A DNA stretch of 64,000 nt, from assembly GCF_024808665.1 (NCBI RefSeq), contig NZ_JANUBZ010000008.1:62001-126000 (forward strand), read 5' to 3'. This DNA comes from Mucilaginibacter empetricola (GTDB lineage: Bacteria; Bacteroidota; Bacteroidia; Sphingobacteriales; Sphingobacteriaceae). The notes beneath the pieces are model-generated. The model searched no databases and had not been told where the DNA came from. It saw nothing but the letters and a program-made list of their open reading frames with translations. The translations under genes were made by a program, and so were the position numbers. This document shows, piece by piece, positions 19,823-28,234 of the stretch. Each line of letters begins with the position of its first letter. Position 1 is the stretch's first letter.

Positions 19823-19948
19823 ATTAAGTTATGGTAATAAAGCACCGATTTTAGCCAAAACTTCTTATATTTTATCCTTGATGGAATAATAATTGGAATT
19901 TGAAGTTAATTAATTGTAAATTATACACGAATTAATTAATTGGCCGCT

Positions 19949-20851
19949 ATGAAGATACTTCAATTTACAATTCCAGTTGCGCACGATAAAAGTGTTATCA
20001 TTGATCAGGTTGAATTGCCCTATTTTTATCCCTATTTGCATCGCCATAAAGAAGCGCAGATAACCTGGATACAGCGTGGCGAAGGCACTTTGATAGCCGG
20101 AAACAACATGCACGATTTTGCATCCGGTGAGATTTATCTGTTAGGAGCCAATTTGCCTCACCTGTTTAAAAGCAGCCCTGAGTATTTTAAGCCTGATAAT
20201 GGAAGGTCGGTAAAAGCATTTACCCTATTTTTTAACCCCGAGGGCGTATTATCGGGTCTGTTTGAATTACCCGAAATGAAAGCTTTTAAGATTTTCCTGC
20301 AGCAGCATCAACAAGGTTTTAAAATTCCGGAAGCGTATTTTAATGAGGTTTCTGAAGCTATGAATGCCATTAAAAATAGTCATGGTGCCGATAATTTAAT
20401 GCAGTTTTTCAACCTGCTTAAAAGCCTGTTTTCAATAAATACAAAGCTTGAGCCACTATCTACTTACGGAAGCATACCCGCTATTACTGAAAATGAAGGC
20501 ATCCGCATAGGTAATATTTATAACTTCATTATGCAAAATTACAGCGAGGCCATAACCCTTGAGGATGTTGCCAAAGCTGCCTGTATGACACCCGAATCAT
20601 TTTGCAGGTATTTCAAAAAGCATACCGGGCATACTTTTATTGCTTTTTTAAATGAGATAAGAATAAATGAAGCCTGCAAAAAACTGATAGCGCATAAATT
20701 TGAAAGTATATCAACCGTGGCCTATAAATGTGGTTTTAAAAGCATAACCAACTTTAACCGCGTGTTTAAATGCGTTATAGGCACATCGCCCCGAGAGTAC
20801 CTTGATAATTATCAGAATAACGTAAGTAGCCTAACCAAAATAGCAAGCTGA
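19949..20851 (+). CDS. AraC-family transcriptional regulator
   Basis: This regulator has about 300 residues. I use the ATG at 19949 rather than the TTG at 19940. The N-terminal half is a cupin-like sensor (HRHKEAQITWIQRGEGT, GEIYLLGANLPHLF). The C-terminal ~100 residues hold the double helix-turn-helix of AraC proteins, with TLEDVAKAACMTPESFCRYF, YKCGFKSITNFNRVFK and the closing GTSPREYL. It lies inside the hydroxyproline block on the same strand and ends at a terminator, so it is the best local candidate for controlling that block. The effector is unknown; hydroxyproline or a peptide would fit. Confidence 0.92.
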   Translation: MKILQFTIPVAHDKSVIIDQVELPYFYPYLHRHKEAQITWIQRGEGTLIAGNNMHDFASGEIYLLGANLPHLFKSSPEYFKPDNGRSVKAFTLFFNPEGVLSGLFELPEMKAFKIFLQQHQQGFKIPEAYFNEVSEAMNAIKNSHGADNLMQFFNLLKSLFSINTKLEPLSTYGSIPAITENEGIRIGNIYNFIMQNYSEAITLEDVAKAACMTPESFCRYFKKHTGHTFIAFLNEIRINEACKKLIAHKFESISTVAYKCGFKSITNFNRVFKCVIGTSPREYLDNYQNNVSSLTKIAS

Positions 20852-20895
20852 TTTTTAGGTTATCTGCTTGTAAAAGCTAAAAAATAAGAAATAGA

Positions 20896-20938
20896 GGATA
20901 AGTTAGGCCATTATGCCAAAGCTTATCCTTTTATTTTT
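20896..20938 (+). terminator. Rho-independent terminator after the AraC gene
   Basis: GGATAAG (20896-20902) pairs with CTTATCC (20922-20928), with an inner GGC/GCC pairing, and is followed by a T-rich run to 20938. It lies 45 bp after the AraC stop and 27 bp before the next start. Confidence 0.75.
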
Positions 20939-20964
20939 GCTAAAGCTTTAATATTCAATTTATC

Positions 20965-22791
20965 ATGCACATTGCTAGAAAAAATCACTTATCCGGTATC
21001 CGGAGCATATTTATTATACCTGCTTTAATTCTGGGCCAGCTTTTATTTATTAATATCGATTTAAAGGCGCAAAAAATAGTGCCTGAGTCAGAAATATACG
21101 AACAGGCAACGGAGGTAAGTGGTAAGTTGATTCAATACGGACAGGATATAAATGCTATAAAAGAATTTTATACGCCATACCACCTAAATCCAAACGGCGA
21201 AGAACAGTACAAAGATTGGGTATTAAACTCGCCGGAGCAACGAAAAAGATTAATAGAAGTAAATAATGATTACCTGCAAAAGCTGGCGGCCATTGATTTT
21301 GATTCCATAAGTGTTTATGGTAAGGTTGATTATATCCTGCTAAAGAAAAAAATAAACCTGGAGCTTGAAAATTTGCAAAAGGAAGAAATACAATACAACA
21401 GTATCAAAAAATATATCCCCTTTGCTGATGAAATTTACTTTCTGGAAAAGCAGCGCCGCAGAGGGGTTGCATTAGATGGACAACGGGTTGCGGCTCAACT
21501 TGATTCTATTTTAAAAGAAGTAAAGACTGATGAAGCGTCCTTTAGCAAAATACCTTCATTAGATATGACGCTTGCAGTAAAGGCGCAAGCAGCTGTAGTT
21601 GGTCTAAAAAGCAGGCTTAAAAATGTGTATGATTTTTATTACGGCTACGACCCCATGTTTACCTGGTGGGTACCTGCACCATACAAATTATTGGATAGCG
21701 CTTTAACGGTTTATAGCAAACAAATTATCCAAAAAGGAAAATTGCTCACCACTCAAAAGCCTGATAGCAGCGGCATAAAAGGCGTACCCATTGGCCGAGA
21801 TGCTTTAATAAGCCAGCTAAATGCCGAACTGATACCCTATACGCCTGAAGAGCTGATAGCTTTGGCTAATAAGGAGTTTGCCTGGTGCGATAAAGAAATG
21901 TTAAAAGCCAGCCAGGAAATGGGCTATGGTAATGACTGGAAAAAAGCCTTGGAAAAAGTTAAAAACAGTTACGTTCCTGCCGGGAAACAGCCGGAACTGA
22001 TAATGGAATTATATAATGATGCTTTAACTTTTATAAAAGACCGTGACCTGATAACTATACCCCCGCTGGCCGAAGAAACCTGGGGAATGATTATGATGAC
22101 CCCGCAAAGACAGCTGGTGAATCCATTTTTTACCGGTGGCGAGGAGATTAGCATATCTTACCCAACCAATACCATGAATGAGGGTGATAAGCTAATGAGT
22201 ATGCGTGGTAATAATCCGTATTTTTCGAGGGGTACAGTACAACATGAATTATTACCAGGGCATAACCTGCAATATTTTATCAACAGCAGGTATAAACCAT
22301 ATCGCCAGGATTTTCAGACACCTTTTGCTATTGAAGGATGGTCGCTTTATTGGGAACTATTATTGTATGACCAGGGTTTTGCAAAAACACCCGAAGAGCG
22401 CATTGGCATGTTATTTTGGCGGATGCACCGTTGTGCAAGGATCATTTTCTCACTCAATTATCATTTAGGCAACTGGACACCACAAGAGTGTATTAATTTT
22501 TTGGTTGACAGGGTAGGCCATGAAAAGGCCAATGCTGAAGGCGAAGTAAGACGTTCATTTGAAGGTGGTTACAGTCCGCTGTATCAGGTAGCTTATTTAA
22601 CCGGCGGCCTGCAATTAATGAGTTTAAAGCATGAACTGGTTGATGGCGGTAAAATGACCTATAAACAATTCCATGATGCGGTAATAAAGGAAAACCTGAT
22701 TCCGGTTGAGTTGACAAGAGCCACGTTGGAAGGTACACCTTTAAACAAAGATTTTAAGACCAACTGGAAGTTTTACGATTTTAATAAGTAA
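20965..22791 (+). CDS. DUF885-family secreted metallopeptidase-like protein
   Basis: This 608-residue protein has an N-terminal signal or anchor segment (residues ~12-35, ending LKAQ) and is mostly helical. The zinc-ligand signature HELLPGH (His427, Glu428, His433) is followed by IEGWSLYWE with Glu457 and Glu464, which fits the HExxPGH DUF885 family related to metallo-carboxypeptidases. It probably acts on peptides in the periplasm. Its position between hydroxyproline catabolic genes and an amino-acid permease suggests it trims imported hydroxyproline-containing peptides; this is inference. Copy 2 of the repeat starts directly at its stop codon. Confidence 0.85.
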   Translation: MHIARKNHLSGIRSIFIIPALILGQLLFINIDLKAQKIVPESEIYEQATEVSGKLIQYGQDINAIKEFYTPYHLNPNGEEQYKDWVLNSPEQRKRLIEVNNDYLQKLAAIDFDSISVYGKVDYILLKKKINLELENLQKEEIQYNSIKKYIPFADEIYFLEKQRRRGVALDGQRVAAQLDSILKEVKTDEASFSKIPSLDMTLAVKAQAAVVGLKSRLKNVYDFYYGYDPMFTWWVPAPYKLLDSALTVYSKQIIQKGKLLTTQKPDSSGIKGVPIGRDALISQLNAELIPYTPEELIALANKEFAWCDKEMLKASQEMGYGNDWKKALEKVKNSYVPAGKQPELIMELYNDALTFIKDRDLITIPPLAEETWGMIMMTPQRQLVNPFFTGGEEISISYPTNTMNEGDKLMSMRGNNPYFSRGTVQHELLPGHNLQYFINSRYKPYRQDFQTPFAIEGWSLYWELLLYDQGFAKTPEERIGMLFWRMHRCARIIFSLNYHLGNWTPQECINFLVDRVGHEKANAEGEVRRSFEGGYSPLYQVAYLTGGLQLMSLKHELVDGGKMTYKQFHDAVIKENLIPVELTRATLEGTPLNKDFKTNWKFYDFNK

Positions 22792-22792
22792 C

Positions 22793-22954
22793 GCGAATCA
22801 AGAATTAAGAACCAAGAGTCAAGAAAATAAGCTGATAAGTAAATAGATGAAGACACAGGTTATTTTAGAACCTCGAAATATCTAATCAAATATGACATTA
22901 AGCAAAATCATTACTGTTTTTTCCTTGATTCTTGGCTCTAATATCTTGACTCGC
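22793..22954. repeat. MITE-like non-coding repeat, copy 2 (162 bp)
   Basis: This copy is about 90% identical to that at 18353-18521, without internal gaps except for a 7-nt deletion close to the right end, which removes most of the right inverted repeat. It begins 2 bp after the TAA of the DUF885 gene and ends 37 bp before the permease start. The defective end suggests that it is no longer mobile. Confidence 0.85.
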
Positions 22955-22991
22955 ATAAGTAATCACCAACAATATTCCCCTGATTTTATAA

Positions 22992-24431
22992 ATGGATAAC
23001 AACTCCTCTTTTAAGCCATCGTTAAGATTGATAGACGCAACCATGCTGGTGGCCGGCAGTATGATAGGTTCGGGCATATTTATAGTAAGCGCTGATATAA
23101 TCCGTAATGTGGGGAGTGCCGGCTGGTTAATATTTGTTTGGCTGATAACCGGCTTTATGACGCTTACTGCTGCACTAAGCTATGGTGAATTGAGCGCAAT
23201 GTATCCAAAAGCCGGTGGTCAGTATGTGTATCTTAAAGAGGCATATAATCCGCTGGTAGGTTTTTTATACGGATGGAGCTTTTTTACAGTAATACAAACC
23301 GCTACCATTGCTGCTGTAGGCGTGGCATTCTCTAAATTTTTGGCTTACCTTGTTCCGGCAGTAAGTGAAGACAATATATTGCTAAAGCTTAAAATTGGTA
23401 TCGGTAATGCTGGTCAACCCCAGTTTTTTACTTTTAGCGCAGCCCAATTGGTATCGATAGGTTTAATTGCCCTGCTTACTTTTATTAATACCCGTGGTAT
23501 AAGAAGCGGAAAGCTTATTCAAACCACTTTTACCTTAACCAAGCTGCTTAGCTTATTCGGGCTGATTATTTTCGGTTTTATTGCTTTAGACGGTGGCATA
23601 TGGAAAGCCAACTGGAGCAATGTCTGGAACTTACATAGCTTAAATAAAGATGGCAGCTTTTCAACCTACACAACTGTGGCGGCCTTGGGAGCAATAGCAT
23701 CATCTATGGTAGGTTCCATTTTTAGCAGTGACTCGTGGAATAACGTAACCTTTATAGCTGGTGAAATTAAAAATCCTAAAAGGAACATTGGTTTAAGTCT
23801 GGCTTTGGGCACACTTATAGTAACCGTAATCTACATTGTTACCAATATTATGTATACAGGCGTTTTATCCCTTCATGATATTGCCACAGCTGATAAGGAT
23901 AGGGTAGCAGTTACCGCATCCCAGCAAATATTCGGGCATGCAGGTACATTAATTATTGCATTGCTTATTATGGTATCAACTTTTGGCTGCAATAATGGAT
24001 TAATAATGGCCGGTGCCAGGGTATACTATTCTATGGCCAAGGATAAATTGTTTTTTAATAAAGCAGCTACGCTTAACAAAAACTCGGTACCGGGATATGG
24101 TTTATGGATACAATGCCTATTTGCCTGTTTGTGGAGCCTAAGCGGCAAGTATGGCGATTTGTTGGATATGATTTCATTTGTGGTGGTAGTATTTTATATG
24201 TTAACTATTATCGGCATTTTTATTCTGCGTAAAAAGCATCCAACTGCCGAGCGTCCCTACAAGGCTTTTGGTTATCCTGTGTTGCCTGTATTATATATCA
24301 TTATGGGCCTGGCATTTTGTATATTACTTATAAAGTTTAAACCAAATTATACCTGGCCAGGGTTAATTATTACGCTTGCGGGCATCCCGGCTTATTACTT
24401 AATTATGCGTAAGCAAAGCGCTTTGAAATAG
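22992..24431 (+). CDS. APC-superfamily amino-acid permease
   Basis: This 479-residue inner-membrane transporter has about 12 hydrophobic segments. The first contains the APC substrate-binding loop MLVAGSMIGSGIF, and FMTLTAALSYGELSAMYP and GGQYVYLKEAYNP follow. The C-terminal HPTAERPYKAFGYPVLP loop is typical of the LAT/APC amino-acid transporters. By position it should import free amino acids, plausibly hydroxyproline or proline, released in the periplasm. The next gene starts 32 bp downstream and is probably cotranscribed. Confidence 0.9.
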   Translation: MDNNSSFKPSLRLIDATMLVAGSMIGSGIFIVSADIIRNVGSAGWLIFVWLITGFMTLTAALSYGELSAMYPKAGGQYVYLKEAYNPLVGFLYGWSFFTVIQTATIAAVGVAFSKFLAYLVPAVSEDNILLKLKIGIGNAGQPQFFTFSAAQLVSIGLIALLTFINTRGIRSGKLIQTTFTLTKLLSLFGLIIFGFIALDGGIWKANWSNVWNLHSLNKDGSFSTYTTVAALGAIASSMVGSIFSSDSWNNVTFIAGEIKNPKRNIGLSLALGTLIVTVIYIVTNIMYTGVLSLHDIATADKDRVAVTASQQIFGHAGTLIIALLIMVSTFGCNNGLIMAGARVYYSMAKDKLFFNKAATLNKNSVPGYGLWIQCLFACLWSLSGKYGDLLDMISFVVVVFYMLTIIGIFILRKKHPTAERPYKAFGYPVLPVLYIIMGLAFCILLIKFKPNYTWPGLIITLAGIPAYYLIMRKQSALK

Positions 24432-24463
24432 GTACCCGTTTTCTTTAAATTACAAAATCTTAC

Positions 24464-27226
24464 ATGTTTATCAATAATATCTTACGTATCCAAATGCTTA
24501 TCCAAAAGAATTTCTTTGTACTGCTTGTATTTTGTTTGATTACGACCATTCAGGCAGCTATGGCACAAGACCCATGGAAGGCTTTGGAAGCAAAGCAATC
24601 CACACTTGGCCTCGATAGCGGGGTATTAACATTCCATACACCGGCTTTACAATTGCAATTGATAAAATCGTCACAAACAGTAGCGGCATTAAACCCTAGT
24701 AGTGATGAAAAGTTTGATTTTACACCAGGCGGTAGACTAAAGCTGCGAAGCAGTGACGGTATGTATCAGTTGGGCGATCTGGATCTTCGTTTACGGGTTG
24801 AGGGAGAAGATGCCTGGCAAAAATATTCTACTGCAACAAAAAGAGCCCCGGTGAACGCTTTAACAGTTAATGATGATAAAGTACTCGCCGCGGCGGATTT
24901 GTCTGCTACGCTGCCAGCAAATATCCCCCTAAATGTACAACGCTACTGGGAAGTAATAGATGGCCATTTAGTTTTATTATTTAAACTGAAAAATACCAGT
25001 GATAAAAATGTTGAAATAGGATCACTTGGTATACCTCTGATCTTTAACAATATAATGCAGAGTAAATCATTGGAGGAAGCTCATGCCGAAAATGTTTTTT
25101 ATGACCCCTATATTGGTAAGGATGCCGGCTATTTGCAGGTTACCCGCTTAAACGGACATGGTCCCGCTTTGCTGGTGGTGCCATATGGTAAAACCCCATT
25201 TGAGGCTTACAATCCTTTGCTGGATGACCCAACCCCGCGCGGAATTGATTTTGAAGGGTTTTATGAATGGATGGCACATAGTAAAGCATATGCCGAAAAC
25301 GAATGGAAAAAGGCCGAACCTTGGAATAATCCAACCTCTACCATCCTTAAATCAGGTGAAACAACGGAATACGGACTGCAATTTTTATTGGCCGATTCCA
25401 TTAAGGGTATCGAAAGTAAACTGATAGAGAACAACCGGCCCGTTGCTGTTGGTGCACCAGGATACGTACTGCCGATGGGTACGCAGGGCAAGTTGTTTTT
25501 AAATTATCATGAGCAGATAAAATCATTACAGGTAGAACCTGAAGGTGCATTAATACTTACTGAAACATCGTCCATCAATAATAAATGGAAAGCTTATCAG
25601 ATAGAAGGGAAAATATGGGGCAGGGCACGTTTAACTATTACTTACGCAGATGGGCTTTCCCAAACCATTAATTATAAAGTTATAAAATCTGAAACAGATA
25701 TATTAAAGGATTATGGTCATTTTCTGACCCATGAGCAATGGTATGAAAATAAATCAGATCCCTTTCACCGCGACCAATCGGTAATTACTTATGATTATGA
25801 AACAAAAAAGCAGGTAGCCCAGGATAGTCGTGCATGGATAGCAGGTCTGAGTGACGAAGGTGGTGCAGGCAGTTGGCTTGGTGCAATGATGAAAGAACTT
25901 ATTCAACCCGACAAATTGGAAATTGATAAACTACAGCATTTTGTGAATCATACGCTTTGGGGTGTAATTCAGCATGATGCGGGCAGACAGAAATATGGTG
26001 TAAAGAAAAGTGTATTTTACTATGAGCCGAAAGAAATGCCGGCCGGTACTTATAACGATAGTATCAATTATAAAACCTGGGCGGCATGGAGCCATGAGTC
26101 TGCCAATGATGTTGGCCGTTCTTATAACTATCCGCATGTTGCCGCTACATGGTGGGTTTTGTATCGTTTATCGCGCAATCATACAGGCTTGGTTACCGAG
26201 CAAAATTGGCAATGGTATCTGGATCATGCTTACCAAACCACTATGACTATGGTCAACCAGGCGCCATATTATGTACAGTTTGGACAAATGGAGGGCACCG
26301 TTTTTTATATGATTTTGATGGACCTTAAGGCCGAGGGCTGGAATGATAAGGCGGCAATATTTGAAAAGGCAATGAAGGTACGTGCCGATCATTGGAATAC
26401 ATTGATGTATCCCTTCGGTAGCGAAATGCCATGGGATTCAACCGGGCAGGAAGAAGTTTATTTATGGTCATCGTATTTTGGTTATACCGATAAAGCTGAA
26501 GTTACTATTGATGCAATATTGGGTTATATGCCTACGATACCTAATTGGGGTTATAACGGTTCAGCACGCCGTTATTGGGACTTCCTGTATGGCGGAAAAC
26601 TTTCCCGTATTGAACGTCAGCTGCATCATTATGGTTCAGGATTAAATGCTATACCCGTTTTGGCTGAGTATAGGAAAAATCCTGGTGATCTTTATTTATT
26701 ACGTGTGGGCTATGGCGGTTTAATGGGCTCCGTTTCCAATATTACCCAGGATGGTTTTGGCCCTGCCGCTTTTCATTCGTTCCCGTCAACACTTAAAATT
26801 GATGGATTATCTGGCGATTACGGATCAAACTTTTTTGGATATGCTATAAATACTGCAACCTATATCACTCATGACACTAATTTGGGTTGGTTAGCCTTTG
26901 GTGGTAATTTAGTTGAAAAAGATAACTGGATAAATGTTAAGATAACCAATGGTGCAAAATCGCGTGTATTTATAGCACCGGTAGGGCTTTGGCTTACGCT
27001 GGATGCCGGAACTTTTAATTCAGTATCCTACAATACGGTTAATGGCCACGTATCTATACTGCTTAATGCTGCGGATAAATACACTCCCAAAGCTTATTTA
27101 AGAGTAAAGCGTACGGCTCGATCTGGCAAGTATATTCCTTATTCAAAGGTTATTATGCAACGTGGTGCTTATGTTGTTTTATTAAAGAATAAGATATCAA
27201 AAATAAACCTTGTTCATCGTAAATAA
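24464..27226 (+). CDS. Large secreted protein resembling DUF5695; possible carbohydrate-active enzyme
   Basis: This 920-residue exported protein has a signal sequence ending at AAMAQ (about residue 35); an internal ATG at 24494 is an equally good start. The N-terminal half looks beta-rich. The C-terminal half is Trp- and Tyr-rich and appears alpha-helical, with QYGVK-type loops, AAWSHESANDVGRSYNYPHV and FGYTDKAEVTIDAILGYMP, reminiscent of an (alpha/alpha)6 glycosidase barrel. I assign it to the DUF5695 type from memory and with moderate confidence; no catalytic residues are established. It follows the permease closely and ends the + strand block at a convergent hairpin. A role in cleaving sugar from glycopeptides is possible but not shown. 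Confidence 0.55.
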   Translation: MFINNILRIQMLIQKNFFVLLVFCLITTIQAAMAQDPWKALEAKQSTLGLDSGVLTFHTPALQLQLIKSSQTVAALNPSSDEKFDFTPGGRLKLRSSDGMYQLGDLDLRLRVEGEDAWQKYSTATKRAPVNALTVNDDKVLAAADLSATLPANIPLNVQRYWEVIDGHLVLLFKLKNTSDKNVEIGSLGIPLIFNNIMQSKSLEEAHAENVFYDPYIGKDAGYLQVTRLNGHGPALLVVPYGKTPFEAYNPLLDDPTPRGIDFEGFYEWMAHSKAYAENEWKKAEPWNNPTSTILKSGETTEYGLQFLLADSIKGIESKLIENNRPVAVGAPGYVLPMGTQGKLFLNYHEQIKSLQVEPEGALILTETSSINNKWKAYQIEGKIWGRARLTITYADGLSQTINYKVIKSETDILKDYGHFLTHEQWYENKSDPFHRDQSVITYDYETKKQVAQDSRAWIAGLSDEGGAGSWLGAMMKELIQPDKLEIDKLQHFVNHTLWGVIQHDAGRQKYGVKKSVFYYEPKEMPAGTYNDSINYKTWAAWSHESANDVGRSYNYPHVAATWWVLYRLSRNHTGLVTEQNWQWYLDHAYQTTMTMVNQAPYYVQFGQMEGTVFYMILMDLKAEGWNDKAAIFEKAMKVRADHWNTLMYPFGSEMPWDSTGQEEVYLWSSYFGYTDKAEVTIDAILGYMPTIPNWGYNGSARRYWDFLYGGKLSRIERQLHHYGSGLNAIPVLAEYRKNPGDLYLLRVGYGGLMGSVSNITQDGFGPAAFHSFPSTLKIDGLSGDYGSNFFGYAINTATYITHDTNLGWLAFGGNLVEKDNWINVKITNGAKSRVFIAPVGLWLTLDAGTFNSVSYNTVNGHVSILLNAADKYTPKAYLRVKRTARSGKYIPYSKVIMQRGAYVVLLKNKISKINLVHRK

Positions 27227-27274
27227 TTAGTGAACTATTGTAAAATAAAATGCTTTTTACAAGCAATAATATAA

Positions 27275-27304
27275 TTCAATGCCGTTTTTTTAAACGGCAT
27301 TGAA
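27275..27304. terminator. Convergent hairpin between the DUF5695-like gene and inositol oxygenase
   Basis: TTCAATGCCGTTT (27275-27287) and AAACGGCATTGAA (27292-27304) form a perfect 13-bp stem with a TTTT loop between two converging genes, so it probably ends both transcripts. A clear external T-tract is missing. Confidence 0.7.
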
Positions 27305-27311
27305 CAGAAAC

Positions 27312-28184
27312 TTATAATTTAACAGTTGCCGGGAGGTATTTAGCTATCAGATCTTCATAATAAGGTTTTAATTCTGAAACCACTGGTGCTTTGGGGCTTT
27401 TTGAATAAAGATCATACGGGTTAAACTTATCTACCCATTTAAACATTTCATGGTCGTGCGCGTTAAGTAAATGGTCGTAAGCATGTTCACGGTGCTGCGA
27501 ATAGAAAGAGTGATAACGAATCATATACAAGGCCGGCTCAGGCAGGTAATCCTTTGTTATATGATACAAGTACTCATCATGCCCCCATGATATATGCACA
27601 TTGTCCATTCCGCATTGGTGCGTGTAAACGCCATATTTGGTATTGTAGCGTTCATCATATGAATCAGGGTTATCGGCAAAAAATTCGGGGTAAACTATCT
27701 TGTCCGAAAATTTACATCCCACCGGGTACGAATCGCCCACAACATTCCATTGTGGCTCGCCAAACAGGCAAAGCACTTTACCAAGATCATGTATAAAACC
27801 GGTAAGCACAAACCAATCAGGATGACCATCGGCGCGTATAGCTTCTGCCGTTTGCAGCAAATGCTGTAGCTGATCAAGCTGCAAGTCAGGATCAGAATCA
27901 TCGATCAGGGTATTAAGGTACTCCATTGCCGACCACCAGGGCATTTCCTTTTTATCAAACTTCAAAAAGTTAGCCTTTTTGGCTAAAACATTGTCATAAG
28001 TTTGATATTTATGATTAAGCCGGTAAAACTCCCGTACCCCATCTATTTCAGGGCTGTCGTAGTCCCTGAACCCGTCTTTTTCCTTGGCCGGTTGCCCTGG
28101 CTCAGGGTATCTTTTAAGTACATCTTCATCCCAATCATCAATGTTATTTAAGGGCGATATTTCCTCTTTAGTTAGTTTTGCCAT
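27312..28184 (-). CDS. myo-Inositol oxygenase
   Basis: This 290-residue non-haem di-iron enzyme converts myo-inositol and O2 to D-glucuronate. All six iron ligands of mammalian MIOX can be placed: His108 (LDQLQHLLQ), His132-Asp133 (FIHDLGKV), His202 (SWGHDEYLY), His225 (MIRYHSFYS) and Asp252 ([13 protein letters not shown]), with near-identical spacing to mouse His98, His123, Asp124, His194, His220 and Asp253. Length (mouse 285) agrees. MIOX is scarce in bacteria compared with the inositol dehydrogenase route. It is transcribed after an SSS symporter (50-bp gap) downstream of a predicted LacI operator, which suggests import of inositol followed by oxidation. Downstream glucuronate enzymes are not in the window. 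Confidence 0.95.
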   Translation of the reverse strand: MAKLTKEEISPLNNIDDWDEDVLKRYPEPGQPAKEKDGFRDYDSPEIDGVREFYRLNHKYQTYDNVLAKKANFLKFDKKEMPWWSAMEYLNTLIDDSDPDLQLDQLQHLLQTAEAIRADGHPDWFVLTGFIHDLGKVLCLFGEPQWNVVGDSYPVGCKFSDKIVYPEFFADNPDSYDERYNTKYGVYTHQCGMDNVHISWGHDEYLYHITKDYLPEPALYMIRYHSFYSQHREHAYDHLLNAHDHEMFKWVDKFNPYDLYSKSPKAPVVSELKPYYEDLIAKYLPATVKL

Positions 28185-28234
28185 AACTCTTTTTATTATT
28201 TAATGATTACTCCTTTTTGTTAATTGTTATTGTT

